Both the position numbers and the translations under genes were made by a program. The notes under the pieces were generated by a model, which saw only the letters and a program-made list of their open reading frames with translations, ran no database searches and had not been told where the DNA came from. From Streptomyces longispororuber (lineage in GTDB: Bacteria > Actinomycetota > Actinomycetes > Streptomycetales > Streptomycetaceae), in contig NZ_BNBT01000020.1 in NCBI RefSeq assembly GCF_014656095.1, positions 16,097 through 80,096 on the forward strand: a stretch of DNA of 64,000 nt, read 5' to 3'. Positions 26,486 through 34,509 of this stretch are shown here, piece by piece; positions within the stretch are counted from its first letter, which is position 1; each line of letters opens with the position of its first letter.

Positions 26486-26544
26486 CCCGGCCGCCCGGGC
26501 CGCGCCGGAGCCGCCCGGCTCCGGCTCCGGCCCCGGCTGGACCC

Positions 26545-26580
26545 GGCCCGGCGCTCACCCTTCTCGGTGGGCGCCGGGCC
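26545..26580. terminator. Bidirectional hairpin at the aldo/keto reductase-MFS junction
   Basis: Fifteen-base arms (26545-26559 and 26566-26580) pair with one mismatch around a 6-base loop. The hairpin spans the stop codon of the minus-strand MFS gene and lies 60 bases after the plus-strand reductase. Confidence 0.65.
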
Positions 26581-27763
26581 GCGCGCACGCCACCGGCACC
26601 GCGAGGGCCGCGACCAGGCCCCCGGCCGACATCACCGCCGCCGTGGACGCCCGGTCCACCACCGCCCCGCCCGCCAGGGCGCCCAGCGAGATGGTCGCCT
26701 GGAAGGAGGCGGTGAACAGCACCGAGGCCGCCTCCGGCGCACCGGGGGCCGCCCCGGCGAACCAGGTCTGCGAGCACACCGGCACGGCACCGTAGGCGGC
26801 TCCCCACACGACGAGCAGCACGACCGCACCGCCCGGCCACCGCCCCGCCCAGGGCAGCAGCAGCGTGGCGAGGGCGATCAGCCCCGCGGCGCAGGCGAAG
26901 GCCGCGCGCGGGGCGCGGGCCGCCGCCGCGCGGGCGGCGAAGTTGACGCCGACCCCGGCGGCCCCGTACACCAGCAGGAACACCGTCACGAGGCCCGGGC
27001 CGGCCCCTGTCACCTCGTCCAGGAAGGGCGCGACGTACGTGTAGGCGCCGAAGTGCGCGAGGACGACGAGGAACGTCATGACGAGCGCCAGGCGGACCCG
27101 CGGGCGCCGCAGCAGCCCGCTCAGGACCGCCGGGCGGAGGGGTTCGGCCGGCGGCAGCGGCGGCAGGACCGCGAGCAGCGCCGCCCCCGCGGCCACGGCC
27201 AGGGCCCCCAGGAGCGCGAACGCGGTCCGCCATCCGGCGACGTCCCCGACGAGGGTGCCGAGGGGCACGCCGAGCACCGAGCCCAGCGGTACCGCGGAGA
27301 AGACGACCGCCTTGGCCCGGCCGGCCGACTCCCCCGGCACCAGGCGCTCGGCCAGTCCGGCGGCGATCGGCCAGAAGCCGCCGATGGCGACCCCGACCGC
27401 GACGCGCGACACCAGCACGAGCCAGTAGGCGGGCGCCGCCGCGGCGAGGACGTTCGCCGCCGCGAGCAGCAGCATGAGGGCGCCGAGCAGCGCCCGCCGG
27501 TCGACGCGCGCGGTGGCCGTCGTGACGACGGGCGCGGCGAGCGCGGCCAGGAGCCCCGGCATGGTCATCGTCAGCCCGGCCGTGCCGTCCGTGACCGCGA
27601 AGTCGTCCCGGATGGCGGGGAGCAGGCCGATGGGCAGGATCTCCACCGTCACGAGGGCGAAGATCCCCGTCGTGACCGAGGCGACGGCGAGCCACCGCCC
27701 CCGTGGCGGCCGACCGGCCGGGATGGAGGGCGCCGGGGCGGTGGCGGGAGGCGAGAGGGGCAT
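26555..27763 (-). CDS. MFS transporter, DHA1 (arabinose/chloramphenicol efflux-like)
   Basis: The 402-residue membrane protein has 12 hydrophobic segments. Segment 1 (ASVTTGIFALVTVEILPIGLLPAI) and segment 4-5 sequence SRVAVGVAIGGFWPIAAGLAERLVP are typical of the YdhP/AraJ-like DHA1 group that exports drugs or sugars. ATG 27763 follows AGGACGG. It is divergent from the methionyl-tRNA synthetase leader region. Substrate not predictable. Confidence 0.9.
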   Translation of the reverse strand: MPLSPPATAPAPSIPAGRPPRGRWLAVASVTTGIFALVTVEILPIGLLPAIRDDFAVTDGTAGLTMTMPGLLAALAAPVVTTATARVDRRALLGALMLLLAAANVLAAAAPAYWLVLVSRVAVGVAIGGFWPIAAGLAERLVPGESAGRAKAVVFSAVPLGSVLGVPLGTLVGDVAGWRTAFALLGALAVAAGAALLAVLPPLPPAEPLRPAVLSGLLRRPRVRLALVMTFLVVLAHFGAYTYVAPFLDEVTGAGPGLVTVFLLVYGAAGVGVNFAARAAAARAPRAAFACAAGLIALATLLLPWAGRWPGGAVVLLVVWGAAYGAVPVCSQTWFAGAAPGAPEAASVLFTASFQATISLGALAGGAVVDRASTAAVMSAGGLVAALAVPVACARPGAHREG

Positions 27764-28039
27764 GGTTCCGTCCTGGGCGTGGTGGGGTGTCCGGGGGTGC
27801 CGCGGTGCTGGTCCGCCGGCGGCGGTACCGAGTCCACCAGGGGCGCCGCGCCCCGGTCTGGCAGCTACGCGACGGCATGGTCGGGCCGGAGGCACGCCAC
27901 CCGTGCGAGGTCCGACGCGCGCCGACGACGAGCACCCCGGGGGCTGTGGGCCGCCGCCCGCTGACGCGGGGCCGCGGGTGCGGGAGGGCCGCCCGGAAAA
28001 CGCCGGGCCCCCGCGTGGGGCGGCTGTTAGCATCGCCGC

Positions 28040-28093
28040 ATGATCACGTTCGAGTGCCGCCGCGCCATGATGCCCCGTCGACGGGGCTGCTGA
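28040..28093 (+). CDS. Candidate 17-residue leader peptide with adjacent Met codons
   Basis: The frame reads MITFECRRAMMPRRRGC and ends with TGA at 28091-28093. It has two consecutive methionine codons (residues 10-11) and lies 90 bases before a methionyl-tRNA synthetase gene, followed at once by a terminator-like hairpin. Such placement is the pattern of ribosome-mediated attenuation, where scarce charged tRNA stalls the ribosome on codons of the relevant amino acid. There is no strong ribosome site before the ATG. Translation and regulation are inferred. Confidence 0.5.
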   Translation: MITFECRRAMMPRRRGC

Positions 28094-28135
28094 CACCGGA
28101 CGTTCATGTTTCCGAGGCCCCGAGTCGGGGCCTCG
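28073..28135 (+). promoter_or_regulatory. Attenuator-like RNA structure before the methionyl-tRNA synthetase
   Basis: Two structures can form. CCCCGTCGACGGGG (28073-28086) is a perfect palindrome within the leader ORF, right after the double Met codon. A 23-base hairpin at 28113-28135 has 11-bp perfect arms (CGAGGCCCCGA / TCGGGGCCTCG). GACGGGGC of the first could pair instead with GCCCC of the second, giving a mutually exclusive antiterminator. This is read from the sequence; the switching mechanism is inference. Confidence 0.5.
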
Positions 28136-28183
28136 TTCCGTACGCAGCGGTTCCGGAGCCCCGCCTCACTCCTGGAGGTTCCG

Positions 28184-29773
28184 ATGACCCCACGCCGTAC
28201 GTACGTCACGACGACGATCCCCTACGTCAACGCCCGCCCGCACCTGGGCTTCGCCCTCGAACTCGTGCAGGCCGACGTGCTCGCCCGCCACCGGCGCCAG
28301 CGGGGCGACGAGGTGCGCCTGCTGAGCGGGACGGACGACAACTCACTGAAGAACGTCCTGGCCGCCGAGGCGCGGAACGTGCCGGTGGCGGAGTTCGTCG
28401 ACCGCAACGCGCGGGCCTTCGCGGCGCTCGGCACCCCGCTCGCCCTGTCCCTCGACGACTTCATCCGCACCAGCGCCGACCCGCGCCACCGCGTCGGCGT
28501 GGAGTGGCTGTGGCGCCGGTGCGCGGCTGCCGGGGACCTGTACCGCAAGCACTACGAAGGCCTGTACTGCGTCGGCTGCGAGCAGTTCCTCACCCCCGCC
28601 GAACTCGTCGCCGGCCGCTGCGCCGAGCACGGCACCGCGCCGCAGCCCGTCGCGGAGGAGAACTGGTTCTTCCGGCTTTCCCGGTACGCGGACCGGCTGT
28701 ACGAGCTGATCTCGTCGGGCGCGCTGCGCGTCGAACCGGCCGCGCGCCGCAACGAGGTGCTCGCCCTCGTCGCGGGCGGCCTGCACGACTTCTCCGTGTC
28801 CCGCTCGCACACCCGGGCCCGCGGCTGGGGCATCCCCGTCCCAGACGACCCCGGCCAGGTCGTGTACGTGTGGTGGGACGCCCTCGGCAACTACGTCACC
28901 AGCCTCGGCCTCGGCACCGACGACCCCGCCTACGGCCGCTGGTGGGAGGGGAGCACCCGCCGCTGTCACGTCGTCGGCAAGGGCGTCGTCCGCTTCCACG
29001 CCGTGTACTGGCCCGCCATGCTCCTGTCGGCGGGGCTGCCGCTGCCCACGGACGTCCTCGTCCACGACTACCTCACCGTCGACGGCCGCAAGATCAGCAA
29101 GTCCGGCGGGGCGACCGTCGACCCGGTGGAGCTGGTCGCCGCGTACGGCACGGACCCGGTGCGCTGGTGGCTGCTGCGGGACGTGCCGCGGGTCGGTGAC
29201 GCGGACTTCACGCGGGAGCGGCTCGTCGCGCGGGCCGACGCCGACTTCGCCGGAGGGCTCGGGAACCTCGTCAACCGGGTCGTGACGATGGCCCACCGGT
29301 TCCGGGACGGCCGGCTGCGGCGTGCCGAACCGGCGGCCGGGGGCGGGGGGCGACCCTCTGTCGAGGCCGCAACCGTGGTGGGGACCGAGCGCCTCGCCGC
29401 TGCCTGCCACCGCGTCCGGGGCGACGTCGACGCGGCTCTGGAGGACTTCGACTTCCGCCGGGCCACGGCCGCGGTGTGGCGCGTCGTGGAGGAGGCCAAC
29501 CGCTGTATCGACGTGACGCGCCCCTGGGAGCTGGCCAAGGCCGAGCGGGCGGGTGACCCCCGGGCGGGTGCCCGTCTCGACGCGGTCCTCACCGCCCTGG
29601 TCGACGCGTGCCGGGTACTCGCCGAGGAACTGGGTCCGTTCGTGCCGGAGTCCGCCGCCAGGATCGCCGCGCAGTGCGCCGGGACCGACGAGATCGACGG
29701 GGCCGACGGGGCCGACGGACGGCTCCCGGCGGCACGGCCGCTGTTCGCGCGGCTCGGCGACGCGGCGGGGTGA
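28184..29773 (+). CDS. metG: Methionyl-tRNA synthetase, short paralogue
   Basis: The 529-residue class I synthetase has the HIGH-type motif HLGF (residues 20-23), a KMSKS-type motif KISKS (303-307) and one CxxC zinc knuckle (CVGCEQF). It ligates methionine to tRNA. The catalytic stretch reads SGTDDNSLKNV rather than the SGTDEHGxK of ordinary bacterial enzymes, and there is no C-terminal EMAPII tRNA-binding domain, so it looks like a divergent second copy, possibly a resistance or stress isoform (inference). GGAGG precedes ATG 28184. A leader ORF and hairpin upstream suggest attenuation. The last 35 residues are Gly/Asp-rich. Confidence 0.87.
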   Translation: MTPRRTYVTTTIPYVNARPHLGFALELVQADVLARHRRQRGDEVRLLSGTDDNSLKNVLAAEARNVPVAEFVDRNARAFAALGTPLALSLDDFIRTSADPRHRVGVEWLWRRCAAAGDLYRKHYEGLYCVGCEQFLTPAELVAGRCAEHGTAPQPVAEENWFFRLSRYADRLYELISSGALRVEPAARRNEVLALVAGGLHDFSVSRSHTRARGWGIPVPDDPGQVVYVWWDALGNYVTSLGLGTDDPAYGRWWEGSTRRCHVVGKGVVRFHAVYWPAMLLSAGLPLPTDVLVHDYLTVDGRKISKSGGATVDPVELVAAYGTDPVRWWLLRDVPRVGDADFTRERLVARADADFAGGLGNLVNRVVTMAHRFRDGRLRRAEPAAGGGGRPSVEAATVVGTERLAAACHRVRGDVDAALEDFDFRRATAAVWRVVEEANRCIDVTRPWELAKAERAGDPRAGARLDAVLTALVDACRVLAEELGPFVPESAARIAAQCAGTDEIDGADGADGRLPAARPLFARLGDAAG

Positions 29774-29798
29774 CCTCCGGGGAGGCGTGCGGGGCGTG

Positions 29799-29862
29799 CC
29801 GCGGGCTGGGCGGGCCGTGGGGTGTGGGGGCAGGGGCGCGCCGCGGGCTGGGCGGGCCGTGA
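29799..29862. repeat. Direct repeat, two copies, about 42 bp apart
   Basis: CGCGGGCTGGGCGGGCCGTG occurs twice just after the synthetase stop, followed by GGGTGTGG or AGGGACGG. It is a short duplication in the 200-base gap before the HD gene. Confidence 0.5.
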
Positions 29863-29975
29863 GGGACGGGCGTCGCGGGGCGTGGGCGTCGCGGAGGGCG
29901 CGTGGCCCCGCGTGGCAGGAAAGGTGGGTTTCTCGTCATTGCCGCCATGCCGGGCCCGGCACAAGAATCCCTGGC

Positions 29976-30716
29976 ATGACGCGAGACGGCACGAACCCGC
30001 AGACGGCACCGGCTGGTCCGACGAGCACCGACACGGACGCCCCCTCGGACACCGCCTGGGGCGCCCTCCGGGAACTCGGCTTCCCGGAGAGCGCCTTGGC
30101 GCTGGAGGCCGTCCGGTACGTCCGGTCCCTCGAAGCACCGGCGCTCTTCCACCACAGCATGCGCACCTACCTGTACGGCCGCCACATCGGCGAGCGGCAG
30201 GGCCTGGTGCCCGGCCGCGACTACGACGACGAACTGTTCTTCCTGGGCTCGGTCCTGCACGACCTGGGCCTGACCGAGGAGGGCGACCGCGACCAGCGCT
30301 TCGACGTCGACGGGGCGGACGTGGCTGCGGAGTTCCTGACCCGGCACGGCGTGGCGGCGGACCGGGTGGAGGTCGTGTGGGACGCGATCGCGCTGCACAC
30401 CTCCGAGGGCATCGCCTCGCGCAAGCGGCCGGAGATCGCCCTGGTGAGCGCGGGCACCCGGCTGGACATCGCGGGCGACGCCGGGCAGCTCCCGCCCGGG
30501 TACGCCGACCGTGTGCACGCGGTGCTCCCGCGCCTGCACGCGGCGCCCGTGCTGCGCGCCGCGATCGTCTCCCAGGCCCTCGCCAAGCCGGGCAAGGCCC
30601 CGCTGTACAGCCTGCCCGGCGAGCTCACGCGCCAGTGGACCGGGGCGCCGGCGCCGACGTGGGAGCAGGTGACACAGGCCCCCGGCTGGAATGACTACGA
30701 GGGCTACGAGGGCTAG
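29976..30716 (+). CDS. HD domain phosphohydrolase-like protein (cyanamide hydratase-like)
   Basis: The 246-residue protein has a disordered 25-residue head, then an HD fold: FHHSMRTYLYG (first metal-binding histidine), LGSVLHDLGL (the HD pair) and AIALHTSEGIA with a further histidine. The arrangement is that of the HD family including fungal cyanamide hydratase. ATG 29976 has only a weak ribosome site. It is followed by an ASCH-domain gene 37 bases downstream on the same strand, so the two may be cotranscribed. Substrate unknown. Confidence 0.83.
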   Translation: MTRDGTNPQTAPAGPTSTDTDAPSDTAWGALRELGFPESALALEAVRYVRSLEAPALFHHSMRTYLYGRHIGERQGLVPGRDYDDELFFLGSVLHDLGLTEEGDRDQRFDVDGADVAAEFLTRHGVAADRVEVVWDAIALHTSEGIASRKRPEIALVSAGTRLDIAGDAGQLPPGYADRVHAVLPRLHAAPVLRAAIVSQALAKPGKAPLYSLPGELTRQWTGAPAPTWEQVTQAPGWNDYEGYEG

Positions 30717-30753
30717 GCTCGGCCGCCCGACCCCGCGAGGAGGCGGACGGACG

Positions 30754-31143
30754 ATGTGGCCACGGGTCGACGGCATGCGCTCCCTGGAGCTGGGCGCGCC
30801 CGGCGAGCTGCGCGAGGAGCTCAACGCCTTGGTGCTGTCCGGCGCCAAGACCACGACGACGGGCCTCCTGGAGGACTACGCCCAGGAGACCGAGGGCCTG
30901 GAGTTCGTCGGCGAACGCCTCGCCGTCCTGGACGACGACGGCCGGTCCGTCGCCACGGTCGAGATCACCGCGGTGGAGGTCACGGACTTCGCCGAGGTCA
31001 CGTGGGAACACGCCGACGGCGAGGGGGAGGGCTTCACCACCCTGGCCGATTGGCGCGCGGCCCACCACCGCTACTGGGACGACCTGGGCGCAGCGGTCCG
31101 CGACGACACGCGTGTGGTCTGCCTGACGTTCCGGCTGGTCTGA
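30754..31143 (+). CDS. ASCH domain protein
   Basis: The 129-residue protein has SLELGAPGELREELNALVLSGAKTTTTGLLEDY at its N-terminus, the GxKxxTxxL pattern of ASCH domains, and later VEITAVEVTDFAEVTWEHADGEGEGFTTLADWRAAHHRYW. ASCH domains form a PUA-like beta-barrel predicted to bind RNA; some members hydrolyse modified cytidines. ATG 30754 follows GAGGAGG. The stop lies two bases from the convergent CGNR gene. Confidence 0.85.
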   Translation: MWPRVDGMRSLELGAPGELREELNALVLSGAKTTTTGLLEDYAQETEGLEFVGERLAVLDDDGRSVATVEITAVEVTDFAEVTWEHADGEGEGFTTLADWRAAHHRYWDDLGAAVRDDTRVVCLTFRLV

Positions 31144-31145
31144 GG

Positions 31146-31946
31146 TCAGGCAGGCCCCGGCCGCTTCGCCCTGCGGTGGTGCGCCACCCGTTCGCGCGTC
31201 GCGCACCGGCGCGAGCAGTAGCGCCGCGCAGTGCCGGGGCCGACCGCCAGGTACACGTGGGCGCAGCTCGGCGACGCGCACAGGCCGCCGGGCGGCCGCT
31301 GGCGGTCCCAGAGCAGGACGGTCAGGGCCATGCACGACGAGGCGAGGAACCACTCCCCCCAGGGCGCCGCGTCGTCGCTGTCGAGGTGCGGGTGCCAGGG
31401 TGTCCCGCCGCCGTGCGAGGTGAGCCGGAGCGGGCCGCAGCCAGCGGCCAGGAGCCGGTTGAGGCGGTGCGCGGCGGTGTCGGTGTCGGGCGCGGCGAAG
31501 ACCTCGCGCAGGGACACGGCGGCGGCACGCATCTCCTCCACGCCGTCGGCCGAGAGGTGCAGCGGGTCCGTCTCGCCGTACTCGCGCAGCACCGCCTCGA
31601 CCGCCGCCACCGTCGGCGCCGCGTCGCAGAGGACGTTGACGAGGGCGGCGGTGCGCCGGGCGGTACGCAGCACGGAGTGCCGGGTCGACCACTCGTCGGC
31701 ACCCGGCCCGTCCTGACGGGCACTGCTCGACTGCCCCGCGTCGCGCCCGTGCTCCCGCCCGTCTCCGAGCCCCGCTTCATGCTCGTACTCGTGCTCGTGC
31801 TCGTACTCGTGCTCGTGCTTGCTCAGGGTTCCCCCTCGGGTCCGCTCTCGCGCCTTGTTCCACGAGTGAGCGGCGAGCGCGCTCTCGTGCTCCTGCCCGT
31901 GCTCCTCCGTGTGCTCCGTCGCGCGCCCCGCCGTGGAGCGACGCAC
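31146..31946 (-). CDS. CGNR zinc-finger regulator with a His/Glu/Tyr-rich N-terminus
   Basis: The 266-residue frame from GTG 31946 has a charged head containing KHEHEYEHEHEYEHE (residues about 43-57), then the ABATE-like stress-sensing domain (STRHSVLRTARRTAALVNVL) and a C-terminal CGNR-type zinc finger with CASPSC, YCSRRC and ATRERVAHHRR. CGNR proteins are DNA-binding regulators of actinobacteria. No alternative start lies between the head and the conserved domain, so the head is part of the protein if translation starts anywhere upstream. There is no ribosome site, which suggests a leaderless mRNA. It is divergent from an MFS gene across a clear dyad. Confidence 0.78.
   Translation of the reverse strand: MRRSTAGRATEHTEEHGQEHESALAAHSWNKARERTRGGTLSKHEHEYEHEHEYEHEAGLGDGREHGRDAGQSSSARQDGPGADEWSTRHSVLRTARRTAALVNVLCDAAPTVAAVEAVLREYGETDPLHLSADGVEEMRAAAVSLREVFAAPDTDTAAHRLNRLLAAGCGPLRLTSHGGGTPWHPHLDSDDAAPWGEWFLASSCMALTVLLWDRQRPPGGLCASPSCAHVYLAVGPGTARRYCSRRCATRERVAHHRRAKRPGPA
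31781..31820. repeat. GCTCGTRCTCGT microsatellite inside the CGNR gene
   Basis: Six-base units CTCGTR run through 40 bases and encode the HEHEYEHEHEYEHE tract on the minus strand. Hexamer repeats keep the reading frame when copy number changes. Confidence 0.7.
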
Positions 31947-31979
31947 GCGCGCACACTGTAACGCCCTTCCCTACTTTTT

Positions 31980-31996
31980 ACGTTACCTCGTAACGT
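31980..31996. promoter_or_regulatory. Operator dyad between the CGNR regulator and the MFS gene
   Basis: ACGTTAC-CTC-GTAACGT is a perfect 7-bp inverted repeat with a 3-base spacer, ending 7 bases before the MFS ATG and 34 bases from the CGNR start. An extra GTAACG half-site lies at 31959-31964. The likely binder is the CGNR protein encoded beside it (inference). Confidence 0.7.
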
Positions 31997-32003
31997 CCCC
32001 CGC

Positions 32004-33248
32004 ATGATGAAGCGTTACCGCATGGTGGCCTACCTGGGCGGCGCGGCGGCCGCGAGGACCGGGGACGAGATGTCGGGGCCCGCGCTGCTGCTGGCCGGGC
32101 TCGCGGCCACCGGATCGGCGGCGACCGGATCCGCGCTGTTGTCCGGGATCACGCTGTCCGCCGCCCTGGGCGGCCCCGTCTTCGGCGCGATGCTCGACCG
32201 GTCCGCGCGGCCCGGGCGGCTGCTCGCCGGTGCGGTCGCCGCCTACGCGGCCGCGCTCCTGGCCGTCCTGCTGGGCCTCGGCCGCGTGCCCCTGCCGCTG
32301 GTCGTCGCCACGGCCGTGCTCGGCGGGCTGCTCGGGCCCGCGCTCGCCGGCGGCTGGACGTCCCAACTGCCCCGCGTGGTGGCTTCGGAGGCCCTGCCGC
32401 GCGCCAACGCCCTCGACGCGCTGACCTACAACGCCGCCGGTCTGGCGGGCCCGGCCCTCGCGGGTCTCGTGGCCCTGTTGGCCGGCCCTGCGGCGGGGGT
32501 GGTGGCGTCCCTCGCGTTGATCCTGCTCGCGCTGCCGGCGGCCTGGGCGCTTCCCGGCCGTCCGGCGGCGACACCCGACGGCCCCGCCTCCTCGGTCCTC
32601 GCCGACCTGGCCTCCGGCTTCGTCGCCATCGGCAGCACCCGGCCCCTGGCGCGGGCGACGCTGACGTCCGTCGTGTCGTACGTCGGCGTCGGCATGCTGG
32701 TGGCCTGTACTCCCCTGCTCGGCGAGGAGGCGTGGGGCTCGTCCCACGCCGGTACGTTCCTGCTGACAGCCCTGGCGGCGGCCTCGCTGACGGCCAACGC
32801 CCTGCTCGCCCGGCGGCCCGAGCTGCTGCGGCCCGACGCCACCGTCCTCGCGAGCACGCTCGTCCTGGCCGCAGCGCTCCTCCTGGCGGCGACGGCCGCG
32901 CCCGTGCCGCTGGCCGCCGCGATGGTGGTCGCGGGGGCCGGGGCGGGGCCCCAGCTCACCGCGCTGTTCGCCGTGCGGCACCGCGAGGCCCCGGAGCGGC
33001 TGCGCGGCCAGGTCTTCACCACGGGCGCCAGCTTGAAGATCACGGGGTACGCGGTCGGCGCGGGCCTCGGCGGCCCGCTGGCCACCTGGTCGCTGCCCGG
33101 CGCCCTGCTCGTGGCCGCCGGGTGCGAGGTGCTGGCCGCGGCGGGCTACTTGGCCTGCACGGCGCCGTCCCGGCCCGCCGACGGACCGTCACACGGGCCG
33201 CCGGACGGAGCGCCGCCGACACCCGCCCCTGAGAGGCGGCACCCATGA
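32004..33248 (+). CDS. MFS transporter
   Basis: The 414-residue membrane protein has 12 hydrophobic segments with DRSARPGRLLAG as the loop 2-3 signature and RLRGQVFTTGASLKITGYAVG in the second half, typical of MFS exporters of the enterobactin/macrolide-exporter-like group. ATG 32004 is followed by KRYRMVAYLGG. Its promoter contains the GTTAC/GTAAC dyad shared with the divergent CGNR gene, so regulated drug or metabolite efflux is likely. Its last residues (APERRHP) are encoded by the first units of a 16-bp tandem array. Confidence 0.88.
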   Translation: MMKRYRMVAYLGGAAAARTGDEMSGPALLLAGLAATGSAATGSALLSGITLSAALGGPVFGAMLDRSARPGRLLAGAVAAYAAALLAVLLGLGRVPLPLVVATAVLGGLLGPALAGGWTSQLPRVVASEALPRANALDALTYNAAGLAGPALAGLVALLAGPAAGVVASLALILLALPAAWALPGRPAATPDGPASSVLADLASGFVAIGSTRPLARATLTSVVSYVGVGMLVACTPLLGEEAWGSSHAGTFLLTALAAASLTANALLARRPELLRPDATVLASTLVLAAALLLAATAAPVPLAAAMVVAGAGAGPQLTALFAVRHREAPERLRGQVFTTGASLKITGYAVGAGLGGPLATWSLPGALLVAAGCEVLAAAGYLACTAPSRPADGPSHGPPDGAPPTPAPERRHP

Positions 33249-33357
33249 GAGGCAGCATCCCTGAGAGGCAGCACGCCTGAGAGGCAGCATCCCTGAGAGG
33301 CGGCACGCCTGAGAGGCAGCACACCTGAGAGGCAGCACACCTGAGAGGCGGCGCCCA
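33230..33357. repeat. 16-bp tandem repeat array, eight units
   Basis: TGAGAGGCRGCAYNCC is repeated eight times with exact 16-base spacing from 33230 to 33357 (unit starts 33230, 33246, 33262, 33278, 33294, 33310, 33326, 33342). The first unit lies in the MFS gene and the second supplies its TGA stop. Each junction forms GCCTGAGAGGC, a small hairpin. Variation is confined to the R, Y and N positions. Confidence 0.9.
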
Positions 33358-33391
33358 CCGCCGCGCCTGCCGGCGCACGGGGCGACCGCCC

Positions 33392-34228
33392 TCACCACCC
33401 CTGCTGCCACACGCCGTCCGGGTCCCGTCGCATCCGCCCCGCCAGCACGGCCGGGGTGCACCCGGCGAAGGCCCGTACGTCCCGGTGCAAATGGGACTGG
33501 TCGGCGTACCCGCAGGACTCGGCCGTCTCGGCGGCGCCCGTGCCCGTGGACAGGGCGCGTACGGCACGGTCGAAGCGGACCAGCATCGCGGCGCGCTTGG
33601 GCGTCAGGCCGACCTGGGCGGTGAACCGTGACCAGAGCCGCTTGCGGCTCCAGCCGCACGCCGCCGCGAGGTCGTCGACCCGTACCCGGCCGCGCCGGGC
33701 CACGATGGCCGACCAGGACGCGGCGACCTCGGCCGTCATCCGCGGGGCCGCGTCCCAGCGGCGGGCGAGGAACGCGTCGACCAGGGCGAGGCGGTCCTCC
33801 CAGCGCGCGCACGTAGCCATCCGCTCCCGCAGATGCGTCTCGGGGCGCCCCCACAGGTCCCGCAGTCCGACGACCGCGCCGTCCAGGTCGGCCGGGGCGG
33901 TGCCGAGCAGGGAGTAGGCCGCCACCGGCGACATGCGCACCTCGACGCAGCTCACCCGCTCGCCCCGGATGCGCGCGCCCGCCGGTGCGAGACCGGCGAC
34001 GAGGCCCTCCAGTCCGCGCCGCCCGTCGGACGTCTCGACGGCCAGAGGGTCTCCGCCGAAGGTGAGGACGAGGGTCAGCCGCGGCTGCGGGAGCACGCGC
34101 ATGTCGACGCCGGCCGCCCCCGTGTCGCGGTACCCCACCACCTCCACGCCGCGCAGGAGCCTTGCCCCGCCCGGCCGTACGACCTCCCACGCCCCTGCGC
34201 GCTCCCGCCGGAGCCGGTCCGCTGCCAC
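33392..34228 (-). CDS. AraC family regulator
   Basis: The 278-residue protein ends in a double helix-turn-helix: VRVDDLAAACGWSRKRLWSRF and TAESCGYADQSHLHRDVRAFAGCTPAVLAGR, the AraC/XylS DNA-binding domain. The N-terminal half (PQPRLTLVLTFGG) is a cupin-like effector domain. GTG 34228 gives a start before the conserved VRPGGARLL region; another GTG two codons upstream is equally possible, and the longer frame to 34537 is not supported. The target is unknown. Confidence 0.85.
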   Translation of the reverse strand: MAADRLRRERAGAWEVVRPGGARLLRGVEVVGYRDTGAAGVDMRVLPQPRLTLVLTFGGDPLAVETSDGRRGLEGLVAGLAPAGARIRGERVSCVEVRMSPVAAYSLLGTAPADLDGAVVGLRDLWGRPETHLRERMATCARWEDRLALVDAFLARRWDAAPRMTAEVAASWSAIVARRGRVRVDDLAAACGWSRKRLWSRFTAQVGLTPKRAAMLVRFDRAVRALSTGTGAAETAESCGYADQSHLHRDVRAFAGCTPAVLAGRMRRDPDGVWQQGW

Positions 34229-34509
34229 GCCCACCAGCGTACGTCCGGGCACCCGGGCCCCGCGGATGCCTGGGTCCACACGGTCGCCGGCGGCTTCTTC
34301 CCGTGGGCCGCGACACGTCTCACCGAGGACAGCGAGGGCGCACGGCGCGCACTGCCGGAGCACTGGGGTACGGGGTTCCTCCCCGCGTGAATCAGCGTGC
34401 CTTGGTGAGCCCCCGCGGCGATGAGTCGCAGCGCGCGCCGGAGTCATTAATCGTACTAGGGGGGTGCCGCAGCGAGCGGCGCCGCAGAACAGCGACCCGG
34501 AGGTGCGCC

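Noticed and set aside
33230..33357. CRISPR-like array
   Set aside because: Units are 16 bp and directly adjacent with no spacers, and no cas genes are present.
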